DNA of 64,000 bases from Candidatus Poribacteria bacterium WGA-3G (GCA_000406005.1 ASZN01000011.1:1-64000), one strand, 5' to 3'. Shown: positions 16,582-25,912, numbered from the stretch's first letter. Made by a program: numbers and translations. Notes: generated from the sequence alone by a model not told the origin.

Positions 16582-16881
16582 ATGAGAAAAGAAATTTCAA
16601 CAACGGAGTTACACCAGAAACTTAGTGAATTGCTCGACGGGGTCTACCGAAACGGGGATCGGCTGATAGTCAAACGCGCCGACACACCGCTCGCCGCGAT
16701 TGTTCCAATTGACGCATATCAAGAGATGCTTCAACAGCGAGAGCAAGCTTTCTCGGTATTGGACAGAATATGGGAAAAAGTGCCAGGCGTGAGTGAAGAA
16801 GAAGCACAAGACGATATTGAACAGGCAATCGCCGAAGCACGCGCCGAGAAAATACGTAAAAGGAGTAAGTTGCCTTCCTAA
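16582..16881 (+). CDS. Phd/YefM-family antitoxin
   Basis: A 99-aa protein whose N-terminal half is a Phd/YefM fold: ISTTELHQKLSELLDGVY, then DRLIVKRADTPLAAIVPIDAYQ. The C-terminal half is an acidic helix (EEEAQDDIEQAIAEARAEK) of the type that wraps the toxin. Its TAA overlaps an ATG (TAATG) at 16881, the usual coupling to a PIN-domain toxin, but only the first eight codons of such a toxin remain. It is preceded by GGAGAG and the promoter at 16502. It may now act alone as a repressor controlling the restriction-modification gene downstream. Confidence 0.85.
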   Translation: MRKEISTTELHQKLSELLDGVYRNGDRLIVKRADTPLAAIVPIDAYQEMLQQREQAFSVLDRIWEKVPGVSEEEAQDDIEQAIAEARAEKIRKRSKLPS

Positions 16882-16904
16882 TGCGTGTCGTCTTGGATAC
16901 CAAC
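16881..16904 (+). pseudogene. 5' remnant of a VapC-like PIN toxin gene
   Basis: ATG at 16881 overlaps the antitoxin stop and encodes MRVVLDTN, the standard start of PIN-domain ribonucleases with the first catalytic Asp (D6). The frame then runs into unrelated sequence (SSKLLLYLHAKV) and stops at 17031-17033. The next functional start is the restriction gene at 16930. So the toxin was deleted or replaced right after its first eight codons. Confidence 0.75.
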
Positions 16905-16929
16905 TCCTCAAAGCTGCTATTATACCTCC

Positions 16930-19900
16930 ATGCCAAAGTTGAACCTAAAACCTACCCACAAACCGATCCGAAACTACTATGCTACGCTCCAGCAATACGA
17001 CCGGCACAATGCTACACACGAGGGCGCGGTTAGCAATCCTTTTGCCTTTTTACTCGATACCTGCGCAAAACAACTCAACGCCACGCTCATCCCGCAATAT
17101 GGGATGCACACGCCAAAGGGAAACCGGATCGTCATTGATGGCGTGGTCCTCGACGAATACGGACTCCCGTTCGCGTATTGGGAAGCGAAGGATATTGATG
17201 ACGATCTCCTCAAAGCAGTAGCGGAGAAGCGTGATGCAGGCTACCCACTTGACAATATCCTCTTCCAAACACCGCAGCGCGCTATCCTGTACCAGAATGG
17301 ACAGGTAGCATTAGACGTGGACATCACCGAACCGGCGCGCTTGATTGCTGCACTTCAATATCTGTTCGCTTATGTGCCGCCCGCGCTCGACAATTGGCAA
17401 ACAGCAGTCTCCGATTTCAGAGCGTATGTCCCCGATCTCGCAAGTGCTTTGAAGGCACTCATCGATCAACGCCACGAAACGGATCCGGCGTTCAAGGAGG
17501 CGTTCACCGATTTTTATGACATCTGCCGAACCGCCATTAACCCGGAACTCTCACAAGATGCTGTCGAAGAGATGCTCATTCAACACATCCTCACTGAACG
17601 CATTTTCCGTACCGTTTTCAATCGCTCAGACTTTACCCACCGGAACATTATCGCCCGCGAGATTGAAAACGTCAGCTACGTGCTTATGCGGCATGAGGTG
17701 AGTCGAGACGTGTTTCTTGAGCCGTTAGACCGGTTTTATGTTGCTATCGAGCAGGCAGCAACACTCTGTAAAGACTTCTCCCAAAAACAGCATTTCCTCA
17801 ACACCTTTTATGAGAAATTTTTTCAGGGATTCTCCGAAGATGTTGCAGATACACACGGCATCGTCTACACGCCGCAACCGATCGTGGATTTCATGGTGAA
17901 TAGCGTTGAACGCATCTTGAAAACCGAGTTCGACCGATCGCTCTCGGATACTGGCGTGCATATCATCGATCCATTCGTCGGCACTGGCAACTTCATCGTC
18001 CGGCTCATGCAGGACATCCAAGGCACTGCATTAGAGACGAAATACCGCAATGAGTTGTACTGTAATGAGGTGATGCTCCTGCCCTACTATATCGCGAGTT
18101 TGAACATTGAGCAGGCGTATTTTCAACGTACAGGAACATATCTACCCTTTGAGGGCATTGTGCTTGCGGATACGTTTGAGATGCTTGAGCCGGAGCAGGG
18201 GGAACTCTTCACGCGTGAAAACACAGAGCGGGTGCAGAGACAGAAGGCAGCGGATATGTTTGTTGTCATCGGTAACCCACCCTATAACATGGGGCAGATT
18301 AATGAAAACGACAACAATAAAAATCGGAAATATGAGACGATGGATGAACGGGTTGCAGAGACGTACGTAAAAGACTCCAAAGCGACCCTAAGAAATAAAC
18401 TCTACGACCCTTATGTTAAGGCGATTCGATGGGCATCTGACCGGATTGGTAAAGAGGGAGTTGTTGCTTTCCTAACGAACAACAGTTTTGTTGATAGTGT
18501 CGCTTTTGATGGCATGCGAAAATGCCTCGCCGAAGATTTCGACGCGATTTATGTTCTTGATTTGGGTGGAAACGCGCGGAAAGGATTAAAGGTTTCTGAT
18601 GCCAATGTATTCGGCATTCGGGTGGGTGTGAGTATCAATTTGTTTCTTAAGACAAAACAGAAATCATCAGAAAAGCCTTGTATTTTTTATCATCGCACTG
18701 ATGAACTGTGGAACAGACAACAGAAATTGGACTTTCTGAATGCCTGTCAACACATAGGTGGTCTTGCGTGGAAATCCATTCAACCGGATAGCCGGCATAC
18801 GTGGTTGACCGAAGGACTTGATCCCGAATTTGAAACTTTTATTCCGATGGGAAACAAGGAAGCGAAAAACGCGAAGGATGGAGACGCGGAAACGATTTTT
18901 AGCCTTTACTCTTATGGCGTTGTTACCAGCAGAGATAATTTAGCATACGCCTTTGATCCGACGCTGCTACAAGAACGAGTCCACACATTTATTGAAATAT
19001 ACAACACCGCGGTTGATCGAAAGCGCAGGCATGATCCTAAGGTGCCAGTTGAAAACTTCATTGATACAACTGACCCCCGTATCAAGTGGAGTCGTCAAGT
19101 TAAGGCATCACTGAGAAAACTGGAGTTAAGCACATATCAAAATAGCCACTTCCGCACGGCATTGTATCGTCCCTTCTGTCAAAAACATCTCTACTTCGAT
19201 AATTTTTGGAATGAGGAACGTTATCAACAACATCGATTTTTTCCTACACCAGAGACTAAAACAGAAAATCGGGTAATAATTGTCAGTGATCACGGTTTCC
19301 GGGCAGGCTTCAATACCCTAATGACGAACCTGATTCCCGACCTTCACACACTTGCAGCAAGCGATAGCTTTCAATGCTTCCCTTTCTATACCTACGACGA
19401 AGACGGCACAAACCGACGAGAGAACATCACCGATTGGGCATTGGCAGAATTCCGTACGTACTATAGCGATGATACTATTACCAAGTGGGACATCTTCCAC
19501 TATACCTACGCCCTCTTGCACCATCCCGACTACCGTGAAAAATACGAGATGAATCTCAAGCGCGATCTCCCGCATATCCCATTTGCTGAAGATTTCTGGG
19601 GTTTTTCCGAAGCGGGTGCGGCGTTAGCAGATCTCCACGTCAACTATGAATCCGTTCCGAAATACGATAAACTCCGAAACATTGAAACCCTTGGCATGCA
19701 GGTCAATTGGAATGTCGAGAAGATGAAGCTCTCTAAAGACAAGACGCAGCTGAAATATAACGACTTCCTGACGTTGGATGGTATTCCTGCGGAGGTTTAT
19801 GACTATCGGTTAGGCACACGTTCTGCGTTGGAGTGGATTGTCGACCAGTATCGTGTCAAGACAGACAAACGGAGCGGCATCGTCAACAATCCGAACCGCG

Positions 19901-19995
19901 CCGAGGAGCCACGATATATTGTGGATTTGATTGGGCGTGCTATCAATGTGAGTCTAAAGACGGTAAAGATTGTTAAAAGTTTGCCTGAATTGTAG
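16930..19995 (+). CDS. Single-chain restriction-modification enzyme (type ISP/IIG-like)
   Basis: A 1021-aa enzyme. Residues 60-110 hold a PD-(D/E)XK nuclease signature (IVIDGV with D70, then WEAKD with E85 and K87). A helical linker follows. The N6-adenine methyltransferase has motif I DPFVGTGNF (347-355) and motif IV NPPY (449-452). The rest is a target-recognition region with a type ISP-like C-terminus. It lacks the helicase of LlaBIII-type ISP enzymes (about 1500 aa), so it should cut without translocation. The start is taken at the ATG at 16930 since homologs begin with such a PxLxLKPTHKP start; a GTG at 16885 is possible. No good Shine-Dalgarno is visible. It sits directly behind the truncated toxin gene and is likely transcribed from the antitoxin promoter. 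Confidence 0.83.
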   Translation: MPKLNLKPTHKPIRNYYATLQQYDRHNATHEGAVSNPFAFLLDTCAKQLNATLIPQYGMHTPKGNRIVIDGVVLDEYGLPFAYWEAKDIDDDLLKAVAEKRDAGYPLDNILFQTPQRAILYQNGQVALDVDITEPARLIAALQYLFAYVPPALDNWQTAVSDFRAYVPDLASALKALIDQRHETDPAFKEAFTDFYDICRTAINPELSQDAVEEMLIQHILTERIFRTVFNRSDFTHRNIIAREIENVSYVLMRHEVSRDVFLEPLDRFYVAIEQAATLCKDFSQKQHFLNTFYEKFFQGFSEDVADTHGIVYTPQPIVDFMVNSVERILKTEFDRSLSDTGVHIIDPFVGTGNFIVRLMQDIQGTALETKYRNELYCNEVMLLPYYIASLNIEQAYFQRTGTYLPFEGIVLADTFEMLEPEQGELFTRENTERVQRQKAADMFVVIGNPPYNMGQINENDNNKNRKYETMDERVAETYVKDSKATLRNKLYDPYVKAIRWASDRIGKEGVVAFLTNNSFVDSVAFDGMRKCLAEDFDAIYVLDLGGNARKGLKVSDANVFGIRVGVSINLFLKTKQKSSEKPCIFYHRTDELWNRQQKLDFLNACQHIGGLAWKSIQPDSRHTWLTEGLDPEFETFIPMGNKEAKNAKDGDAETIFSLYSYGVVTSRDNLAYAFDPTLLQERVHTFIEIYNTAVDRKRRHDPKVPVENFIDTTDPRIKWSRQVKASLRKLELSTYQNSHFRTALYRPFCQKHLYFDNFWNEERYQQHRFFPTPETKTENRVIIVSDHGFRAGFNTLMTNLIPDLHTLAASDSFQCFPFYTYDEDGTNRRENITDWALAEFRTYYSDDTITKWDIFHYTYALLHHPDYREKYEMNLKRDLPHIPFAEDFWGFSEAGAALADLHVNYESVPKYDKLRNIETLGMQVNWNVEKMKLSKDKTQLKYNDFLTLDGIPAEVYDYRLGTRSALEWIVDQYRVKTDKRSGIVNNPNRAEEPRYIVDLIGRAINVSLKTVKIVKSLPEL

Positions 19996-20035
19996 GTGTT
20001 AGTTTCTGCTAAGACCTTCGCGGCTTCAATTTAAT

Positions 20036-20064
20036 TTGATTTGATTCAACTTTTAGAGTATAAT
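20036..20064 (+). promoter_or_regulatory. Promoter upstream of the small membrane protein gene
   Basis: TTGATT at 20036-20041 and perfect TATAAT at 20059-20064, spacer 17, about 95 bases before the start at 20159. Confidence 0.65.
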
Positions 20065-20158
20065 TGGAAAAAAGGCTGTTTCAGCGTTAAATAATTTCTA
20101 TAGCGGATGGAAAACAAACGGTTATCTATGTTCAGAACACAAGACTACGTGTTTAGAT

Positions 20159-20602
20159 ATGAGTTCACCTATGAATCAAAACGAGAATGACTATGTATCG
20201 TTAGTAAGAATCCCGCGTAAGTGGTTTAATGTATTTGTCTGGACTTTTTCAAGTTTAGTGATTGCCAATGTTTTAATTGAACTTTGCACCAGTTGGGCTT
20301 GGAAACATTTAGGTGAAACGGTATTAACACGAACTGCGGTTCTCATGACGCTAATAGTCGGCTGGTTCTTCATATTAGCACACATACTGGAGGTTATCAT
20401 GTTAGGATATGCAAAACTATTCAAGGACAAAATCCTTGCGCAAGGCAGAGCAGAAGGTAAAGCAGAAGGTAAAGCAGAAGTGTATCGTGAGTTGCTGCGA
20501 GCGCAAAGAGAGGGTATAACGCTTGAAGAGTTGCTGAAAGCACACGATGCCGAAAACGGTAAAAACGAAGGCGACGAACCCTCTTCTTCAAAGAACGGGT
20601 AA
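20159..20602 (+). CDS. Small two-helix membrane protein with coiled-coil tail
   Basis: A 147-aa protein of unknown function. Two hydrophobic segments (about 21-43 and 58-85: VFVWTFSSLVIANVLIEL; VLMTLIVGWFFILAHILEV) place both ends on the same side of the membrane. The tail carries a repeated basic/acidic unit (GRAEGKAEGKAEVY) and ends in a charged region. Such RAEGKAEG tails occur in many unrelated proteins of these bacteria. It has its own promoter; no good ribosome site precedes the ATG. It has no functional link to neighbours. Confidence 0.65.
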   Translation: MSSPMNQNENDYVSLVRIPRKWFNVFVWTFSSLVIANVLIELCTSWAWKHLGETVLTRTAVLMTLIVGWFFILAHILEVIMLGYAKLFKDKILAQGRAEGKAEGKAEVYRELLRAQREGITLEELLKAHDAENGKNEGDEPSSSKNG

Positions 20603-20675
20603 CTCTTTAATCCTTTAGAATAGAACTCCTGTTAACACGAACTCGGTATTAAGATATGGCTATTGTAGGTCAGTG

Positions 20676-22604
20676 CTAAGGCGACCAGAGGACGTACGTC
20701 GGGAGATCAAACAGCGTTCCGACCAATGCCCAGAACCCTACAAACACGTAATCGCCCATCACCAACCCCAAGAAGAATGGGATTGCACGTTGATGCGCAC
20801 GTAGACCGAAAACTGAGACGATAATGAACTTTATCATCCAACCGATATAGACAGAGAACCAGAAATCCGCGAGGCCGCCCCATGTTGCCGCTGTCATCAC
20901 GTACCCGATCGGATGAAAGGGCCACCACATAAATTTATGCCGTAGGAAGTAGAGAATCCACGTCATTGCTGCGCCGATGCCCATAGATTGTGTGCCGTCC
21001 CAATTCGGACCCGTAGGGTTATTAATCCAGCGTTCCAAACGTCTCCCGAAAACCTCTTCACCGATACCGATGATGTAGCCGTGAACAGCGAGTGCGCCGG
21101 TCTCATAAAGGAGGTAGAGGAACGCCCAAAACGATGCAAGGGTACCGATAACAATTGCGAACATCATCACCCAGACGAGTCTTCGGCTGTTTATGCCTGC
21201 CCGTTCAGCGAGCTTGAACCCCTCCAACTGGTTCGGCATCGGATGCGAAACATTGAGCCGATTAAGCCAGTAATAGAAAGAGATAATCGTGAGATTGCCG
21301 GTACCGACGAACCGCGGTCCGAAAGTGACAGCCATCAGTCGTGCTGGGTCGAGCGCAAGAATTTCATGCGATGGTGGCCCGAATTCAGCACGTACCCGCG
21401 TTACGCCGAGTGCCATCACGATGAAAATGACGATAAAACCGAACACACCACCTAATGACATCCCCGCTTTCACCGAGAACAGCGTGAGTCCGACAGTCCC
21501 GAAGATTATCCCGACAATGGCAACACGGTAAGGCATGGGTTCATTTGAATCGTCGAACGCCTTTTTAGTTGTTAAGCAGTTTTGGATGACATCACGGAGA
21601 TGCCTCCGAGTTCCCCACAATGCGAGGACACCGACAGCGAGCCATGCGCCGCCTGCTCGTTCAGCAAAGTAGAGTTCACCTTCACCTAACATCCCCATAC
21701 GCACCACTCTTTCTGCCTTACCAAACAGATAGAAGAACCACGCCGACATCGAAATATCTAACGGCACGAAGAATGTGAGTCCTATGATAAAGGGGTAGAT
21801 AGACAAAGGCACCCACCCGACGGCATCCCACGGTTTGTCCGTAAATAGATGTGTGATGGAGTAGGAGCTGAGTTGGATAGCGGGTACCTGCGGGAATAGA
21901 TGGCTCAATCCAGCGAGGATTTCAATGAACGCGGCGACCGAAAAGCCTATCCACATCGTACTGTTTCTGTAAAAACTTTTCCGTCCCTGTGCCATCTGAA
22001 GCGGTAATTGGATGATCGGATACGCCAACTTTTCACGTTCTGTCCACTGCACGCGAATGATGGTAATGAAACATATCAGCGTAAACCAGAGCAGCGTGAC
22101 AAACCCTGTCCAGACAAGGATCGGGACTAACCAGCCGCGTAGATGTTTCGGCAGATGGAAGGTCGAACCCCCTTTAAAGTAGGCATCCAATGCGTAATCT
22201 TCAGGCACGAACCATGTCGGGATGTAACGCCAGAAGAGAGAAGACCATTCGTTTTCAGGTGTCGCAAATCGGAACGGGTGTGCGAGTGTTCCGATGAGGA
22301 AAGTCATCATTGAGTGTCCACCGATCGTGGATACCATGACGACCATAATGTAGATAACGAGGAGTTCCTGTGTGGTGAGCGCGTTGCGAGGCGATATTTT
22401 TTTCCACGCCAGGTTGAAGCCGATGACAACAAAAAGGGTGAAAATAGCGTTGAAGAAGAGGGAAACGAAGTTCAGGAGAAACTGCGGTTGAATCATCTCC
22501 GCAGCGTAGGCAAGCCAATAGGCGTTCCCGATAACGAGGAGTGTACCGATCAGGAGCGCACGAAACGTGATTCCAGAGTTAAAAGAGGCGCGAGATTTTG
22601 GCAT
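20676..22604 (-). CDS. Large polytopic membrane protein (DUF6785-like)
   Basis: A 642-aa integral membrane protein with about 12-14 hydrophobic segments, starting with FRALLIGTLLVIGNAYWLAY. It resembles uncharacterised DUF6785/6784 proteins, which have an oligopeptide-transporter-like appearance. Conserved-looking stretches include TTQELLVIYIMVVM, GGHSMMTFLIG and RAEFGPPSHEI. A transport role is a guess. No ribosome site is evident at the ATG, and upstream bases 22605-22771 carry short GCTATCGG-type repeats also seen near 61551. Confidence 0.7.
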   Translation of the reverse strand: MPKSRASFNSGITFRALLIGTLLVIGNAYWLAYAAEMIQPQFLLNFVSLFFNAIFTLFVVIGFNLAWKKISPRNALTTQELLVIYIMVVMVSTIGGHSMMTFLIGTLAHPFRFATPENEWSSLFWRYIPTWFVPEDYALDAYFKGGSTFHLPKHLRGWLVPILVWTGFVTLLWFTLICFITIIRVQWTEREKLAYPIIQLPLQMAQGRKSFYRNSTMWIGFSVAAFIEILAGLSHLFPQVPAIQLSSYSITHLFTDKPWDAVGWVPLSIYPFIIGLTFFVPLDISMSAWFFYLFGKAERVVRMGMLGEGELYFAERAGGAWLAVGVLALWGTRRHLRDVIQNCLTTKKAFDDSNEPMPYRVAIVGIIFGTVGLTLFSVKAGMSLGGVFGFIVIFIVMALGVTRVRAEFGPPSHEILALDPARLMAVTFGPRFVGTGNLTIISFYYWLNRLNVSHPMPNQLEGFKLAERAGINSRRLVWVMMFAIVIGTLASFWAFLYLLYETGALAVHGYIIGIGEEVFGRRLERWINNPTGPNWDGTQSMGIGAAMTWILYFLRHKFMWWPFHPIGYVMTAATWGGLADFWFSVYIGWMIKFIIVSVFGLRAHQRAIPFFLGLVMGDYVFVGFWALVGTLFDLPTYVLWSP

Positions 22605-22771
22605 CTTAAAGAGCGTTCAGCCGGCGAAGATGGCTGTCGGCTATCGGAAACCTTAGCGATAGAGGTGAAAGAGTGGAAGGGCGGCTTCTTCTATCCTTCC
22701 GACCTTCCAATCCTCCGTTCCTGCTTCCGACGCTTTTCACCTATTGCCGATAACTGACAGTTGACAATATT

Positions 22772-23551
22772 TTATTTTTTCAGAGCACCCCACGTTAATG
22801 CGAGTTTCCCTGAAGGCTCAACGGCTAATATCTCGTCGTCAAAAGTGAGGTCTCCATAGGAGAGACCATCCCATGCGCCGCCGGGTATCCATCCGATCTG
22901 GTGTTCGCGTTTGCCGTTCTCACAATCGTTCATGTGGAAACTGAGTCCGATTGTCAACCCGTGCTTCGCTTTGAATTTGTCGCCGACCCCGGGATTTGCG
23001 AACTGCGGGTTCCCGCGCGGCTTCGTCGGGTCAATAGCGACTTCGTAGATGTAATTGTCCCCATCCTTGATAAGCACCCATTCAGTATTTTCCTTTGACG
23101 CCGCAGCGGATAGGTCCTTACCGTTGGCACCGAGCGTCCACTGAACGAGGCTGTCGCGGACCATGCCGTTATCGAAATCAAACATAAATTCGACACTGTC
23201 ATCTTCCCACCATTTGGCATCAGGTGGATGGATGTCTTGGAGTTCGTCGTCAGTGATTTCAACAGCGAAGTAGATACGGGTCGGGTCTTGCGAATTCCAG
23301 GCGACTCTACCTTGACCGGTAAAATCACTATCTTTCGGGATACCACCACCGACATCTTTTAATTCGTCAAAGGCGACGATTTCAGCGCGTTCCCACTCGT
23401 TGAGATTACCGTCTACTTTGAGATTTTTCAGTTGTTTTGCAACATATTCCTTATCACGCTTGGCATCGACTGGTAAGTTCATCGTACAGAACAACAGCGC
23501 AGCTGCTGTTATGATCGCTACCGCGAATTTAAACTTCGTAGATTTTGACAT
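22772..23551 (-). CDS. Secreted CBM9-like (DOMON-type) sugar-binding protein
   Basis: A 259-aa protein; the start is taken at the ATG at 23551, which follows GAAGGA, not at 23617. Signal peptide KFKFAVAIITAAALLFC is followed by one CBM9-like jelly roll: LKVDGNLNEWERAEIVAF, then RIYFAVEITDDEL, WWEDDSVEFMFDFD and YIYEVAIDP. These bind or recognise carbohydrate. The C-terminus LAVEPSGKLALTWGALKK is nearly the same as the ends of the two LamG proteins at 24999 and 26001, though the main domains differ. It lies downstream of the methyltransferase with the broken HNH tail. Confidence 0.8.
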   Translation of the reverse strand: MSKSTKFKFAVAIITAAALLFCTMNLPVDAKRDKEYVAKQLKNLKVDGNLNEWERAEIVAFDELKDVGGGIPKDSDFTGQGRVAWNSQDPTRIYFAVEITDDELQDIHPPDAKWWEDDSVEFMFDFDNGMVRDSLVQWTLGANGKDLSAAASKENTEWVLIKDGDNYIYEVAIDPTKPRGNPQFANPGVGDKFKAKHGLTIGLSFHMNDCENGKREHQIGWIPGGAWDGLSYGDLTFDDEILAVEPSGKLALTWGALKK

Positions 23552-23589
23552 TTGAGAATTCCTTCGTTTTTTTGCTTTTGAATCAGTTG

Positions 23590-23786
23590 TTATGTAGTGC
23601 GTCCGATTTCTCTGCACGTACTACACAACAATTGAAGGTTATCAGCGGCATCGGTGCCGCCTTTCGATTTCGCGACAACACAATCGACTCTCATACTACG
23701 AAACGAAAAGAGTGTTCGACAGCCGTTGCATTTACGGGCATTCGGGCGTAAAGCCGAATCCTTCCTGAATGCCGAACAGTGTGTGT
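23590..23786 (-). pseudogene. Detached, decayed HNH domain of the adjacent methyltransferase
   Basis: After the methyltransferase stop at 23787, the next frame continues YKHTLFGIQEG, which is the usual lead-in to an HNH module. A frame change later, KCNGCRTLFSFRSMRVD, SKGGTDAADNLQLLC and STCREIGRTT complete it up to a TAA at 23590-23592. A one-base gain in an A-run (TACAAAAACC) explains the first break. A palindromic insert (23737-23773) explains the second. The catalytic His of the HNH motif (normally DHIV) is Cys (DCVV), so the nuclease would be dead even without the frameshifts. Confidence 0.75.
23737..23773. repeat. Palindromic insert in the HNH coding tail
   Basis: Seven-base arms GGCATTC/GAATGCC around a 23-base centre. 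It falls exactly where the HNH coding frame is interrupted: deleting 28 bases here restores QEG-CNGC. It is therefore a probable small mobile element or its footprint. Confidence 0.55.
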
Positions 23787-24932
23787 TTATAGGTTTTTGT
23801 AAGGTTTAGGCGTGTCCTTCCGGTGGATGACCGGTTCAATAGTCCCGCTCTGTTGGAGACGCGACTGCGCCAGTTTATAAGACTTGGGACTTAAATCTAT
23901 ACCTATCCATTGGCGTTGTAGCCGCTCAGCAGCCACACACGTTGTAGCACACCCGCAAAACGGATCGAGTACCATATCGCCAGGATTGCTGCTCACCCCA
24001 ACAATGCGTTCTAACAAAGCGATCGGTTTCTGTGTAGGATACCCAATTCGCTCTTTACTTCTGGCGGTCAAATTTGGAATATCCACCCAAATATTGTTCA
24101 GCCGTTTGCCCTTCTGTTCATCGAGATACCGTTTATAGCGGGGCACATTTCCCGGACGCGTCTGAACTATGTGTCCCTCTTCTATCTCTTTACGCATACG
24201 CGCTTCCGCCCAACGCCACGTTCTGACAACTCCCATCACATCATAAGTCAGATGAGAATCGGGATCGTGGGTCTGCGCGGTGACGGAAGTGAGTGAGAAA
24301 CGGCGTCCGGTTTCCGGTTCAACACAATAATACTGGCGTTTGGTTTTCGCGTCCAAATTCGCCATATCGTAAGGTATCGTGACCGCCTCAACGTTCCAGG
24401 TGTATGTATCACTTTTCGAGTAGCGGAAGATACTATCGGAATCCCGCGCCAACCCTTTTTTGAGATTGCCTTTAGTGGTCGCCGCCCGTTGCCAGATAAT
24501 CTCGTTTCTGAAGTTGTCTTTCCCGAAGACGGTATCCATCACAGTTTTGAGGTAGTGGCTGGCGTTATCATCACAATGAAGGTAAAGCGTACCCGTCGGT
24601 TTGAGGATTCGGAACATCTCCAACATCCGGATGCTCATCATGATGAGGTAGGCTTTCATGGATTTCCCATGACTAAACTCGGCAGCACTGATGACCTGAT
24701 AGAGTTCTGGTTCCCTGTCTGCGAGTTCACCGTGAGACGCATTATTGAGATCCCCCAATGTCCAAAAATCTTTGAATGCGGCTCCTGCGGCTTCGCTGCC
24801 TATTGATGCCTGAAAGGTTCGATTGGAATTGAAAGGCGGATCAAGATAAATCAGGTCGATAGAATTCGTGTCAAGCCCGCGGAGTACATGAAGGTTATCG
24901 TTTTCAAAGATGGTTCGGTTCTCAACCTTCAT
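23787..24932 (-). CDS. Site-specific DNA methyltransferase (N4/N6, beta-class)
   Basis: A 381-aa amino-methyltransferase. Motif IV DPPF (31-34, preceded by SIDLIYL) comes before motif I DPFCGCATT near the C-terminus, the beta-class order. TQKP and IGIDLSPK are also present. It could methylate adenine N6 or cytosine N4 in DNA. No restriction gene is next to it; the type ISP enzyme at 16930 is separate. Homologs of this type often continue into an HNH nuclease domain; here that part is cut off by a frameshift and decays downstream. AGGAG stands about five bases before the ATG. Confidence 0.88.
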   Translation of the reverse strand: MKVENRTIFENDNLHVLRGLDTNSIDLIYLDPPFNSNRTFQASIGSEAAGAAFKDFWTLGDLNNASHGELADREPELYQVISAAEFSHGKSMKAYLIMMSIRMLEMFRILKPTGTLYLHCDDNASHYLKTVMDTVFGKDNFRNEIIWQRAATTKGNLKKGLARDSDSIFRYSKSDTYTWNVEAVTIPYDMANLDAKTKRQYYCVEPETGRRFSLTSVTAQTHDPDSHLTYDVMGVVRTWRWAEARMRKEIEEGHIVQTRPGNVPRYKRYLDEQKGKRLNNIWVDIPNLTARSKERIGYPTQKPIALLERIVGVSSNPGDMVLDPFCGCATTCVAAERLQRQWIGIDLSPKSYKLAQSRLQQSGTIEPVIHRKDTPKPYKNL

Positions 24933-24951
24933 CCTATCTCCTATAGTCGGG

Positions 24952-24984
24952 TGTGTAGGCGCGCTTCAGAAGCGCGCCTACACA
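24952..24984. repeat. Perfect 14-bp-arm intergenic palindrome
   Basis: Arms TGTGTAGGCGCGCT and AGCGCGCCTACACA with loop TCAGA. It is located between the end of the LamG gene (24999) and the start of the methyltransferase gene (24932). There is no T-run, so it is not a typical terminator. It shares GTAGG/CCTAC arm ends with other palindromes in the window. Confidence 0.85.
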
Positions 24985-24998
24985 GAATCTTGCTGTTT

Positions 24999-25787
24999 CT
25001 ATCGTTGTGCTTTGATAGCACCCCATGTCGCAGCGAGTTTCCCGTTCGGATCGACCGCCAGACCCGTTTCAGCGTTGAAATTCTGATTGACTTCGGCTTC
25101 CTCAAGTGCCCGGTTGTAGACGCTGAATTCATCGATGATACCTGTGTACACCCCGAATTCACCATCCGCTCTGCCATCCAAACCGATAAAGACGTGGTTT
25201 TCCCATTCGTCTTCTGGGAATTGGGCGAGATTAAGTACGCCTTTACCTGTCGCTTTACCGTCAACATAGTATTGGACTGCACTATCTTCCGGAATACCGA
25301 CGACAGAGATGTGGTGCCACTTATTATCAGCAATGTTTTCTGTGTCTTCAACGTTGCCGACCCAACCGGTATCCAGGTTAAGGACACCATTGCGAACCCA
25401 TAAGGTTTTGGGACCCTTATCATCCGTGCCAGGACCGCCGGTTTTTGCGAAGATTACGCCCGGCCCCCCACTGTTCGTCTTAATCCATGCCGACCATGTA
25501 AAATCAACATTGAAATCAAATTCTTCAGGCTTATCGATTTCGACGAAGTTCGTCGCGTCTCCATCAAACTCTAACGCATCACCGATTTTACCAGTGACCT
25601 TTTTGAGGTTACCGCTAATAGTTCCGTTATAATTACCGGTTCCATCTGTGACCTTTTTTCCACTGATTTTGTTTGCATCGAAACTCCAATAACTGACCAA
25701 TCCGTCTTCAACGATTTGGGCAGAGAGGTTCGTTGCGATGAGAGTGATACCGAAAATTAATAGCACAAGATTAAATTTTCTTAACAC
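24999..25787 (-). CDS. Secreted LamG/concanavalin-like domain protein
   Basis: A 262-aa protein. The likely start is a GTG at 25787, eight bases behind AAAGGAG; an upstream in-frame ATG at 25853 has no such site and would bury the signal peptide. Signal peptide: LRKFNLVLLIFGITLIATN. One LamG jelly roll follows: LVSYWSFDANKISG, FTWSAWIKTNSGGPG, KWHHISVVGIPED, VQYYVDGKATGKG and IIDEFSVYNRALEEAEV. Such domains bind polysaccharide or matrix. It ends LAVDPNGKLAATWGAIKAQR, the C-terminal signature shared with its neighbours. It belongs to a cluster of surface carbohydrate-binding proteins. Confidence 0.82.
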   Translation of the reverse strand: MLRKFNLVLLIFGITLIATNLSAQIVEDGLVSYWSFDANKISGKKVTDGTGNYNGTISGNLKKVTGKIGDALEFDGDATNFVEIDKPEEFDFNVDFTWSAWIKTNSGGPGVIFAKTGGPGTDDKGPKTLWVRNGVLNLDTGWVGNVEDTENIADNKWHHISVVGIPEDSAVQYYVDGKATGKGVLNLAQFPEDEWENHVFIGLDGRADGEFGVYTGIIDEFSVYNRALEEAEVNQNFNAETGLAVDPNGKLAATWGAIKAQR

Positions 25788-25912
25788 AATTAAGTCTCCT
25801 TTGATCGGTTGAAGATAACTGTAATCCACGTGTGGCAGTGTAGCGCGTTTCATGGATGCGCTACACCGATATTGTTGAAACTAACCCATCATTTCGCTGC
25901 GGAACGGATGGG

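Noticed and set aside
16881..17033. The 50-codon frame starting MRVVLDTN as a functional toxin
   Set aside because: Only eight residues match a PIN domain; the rest runs out of frame through the start of the restriction gene.
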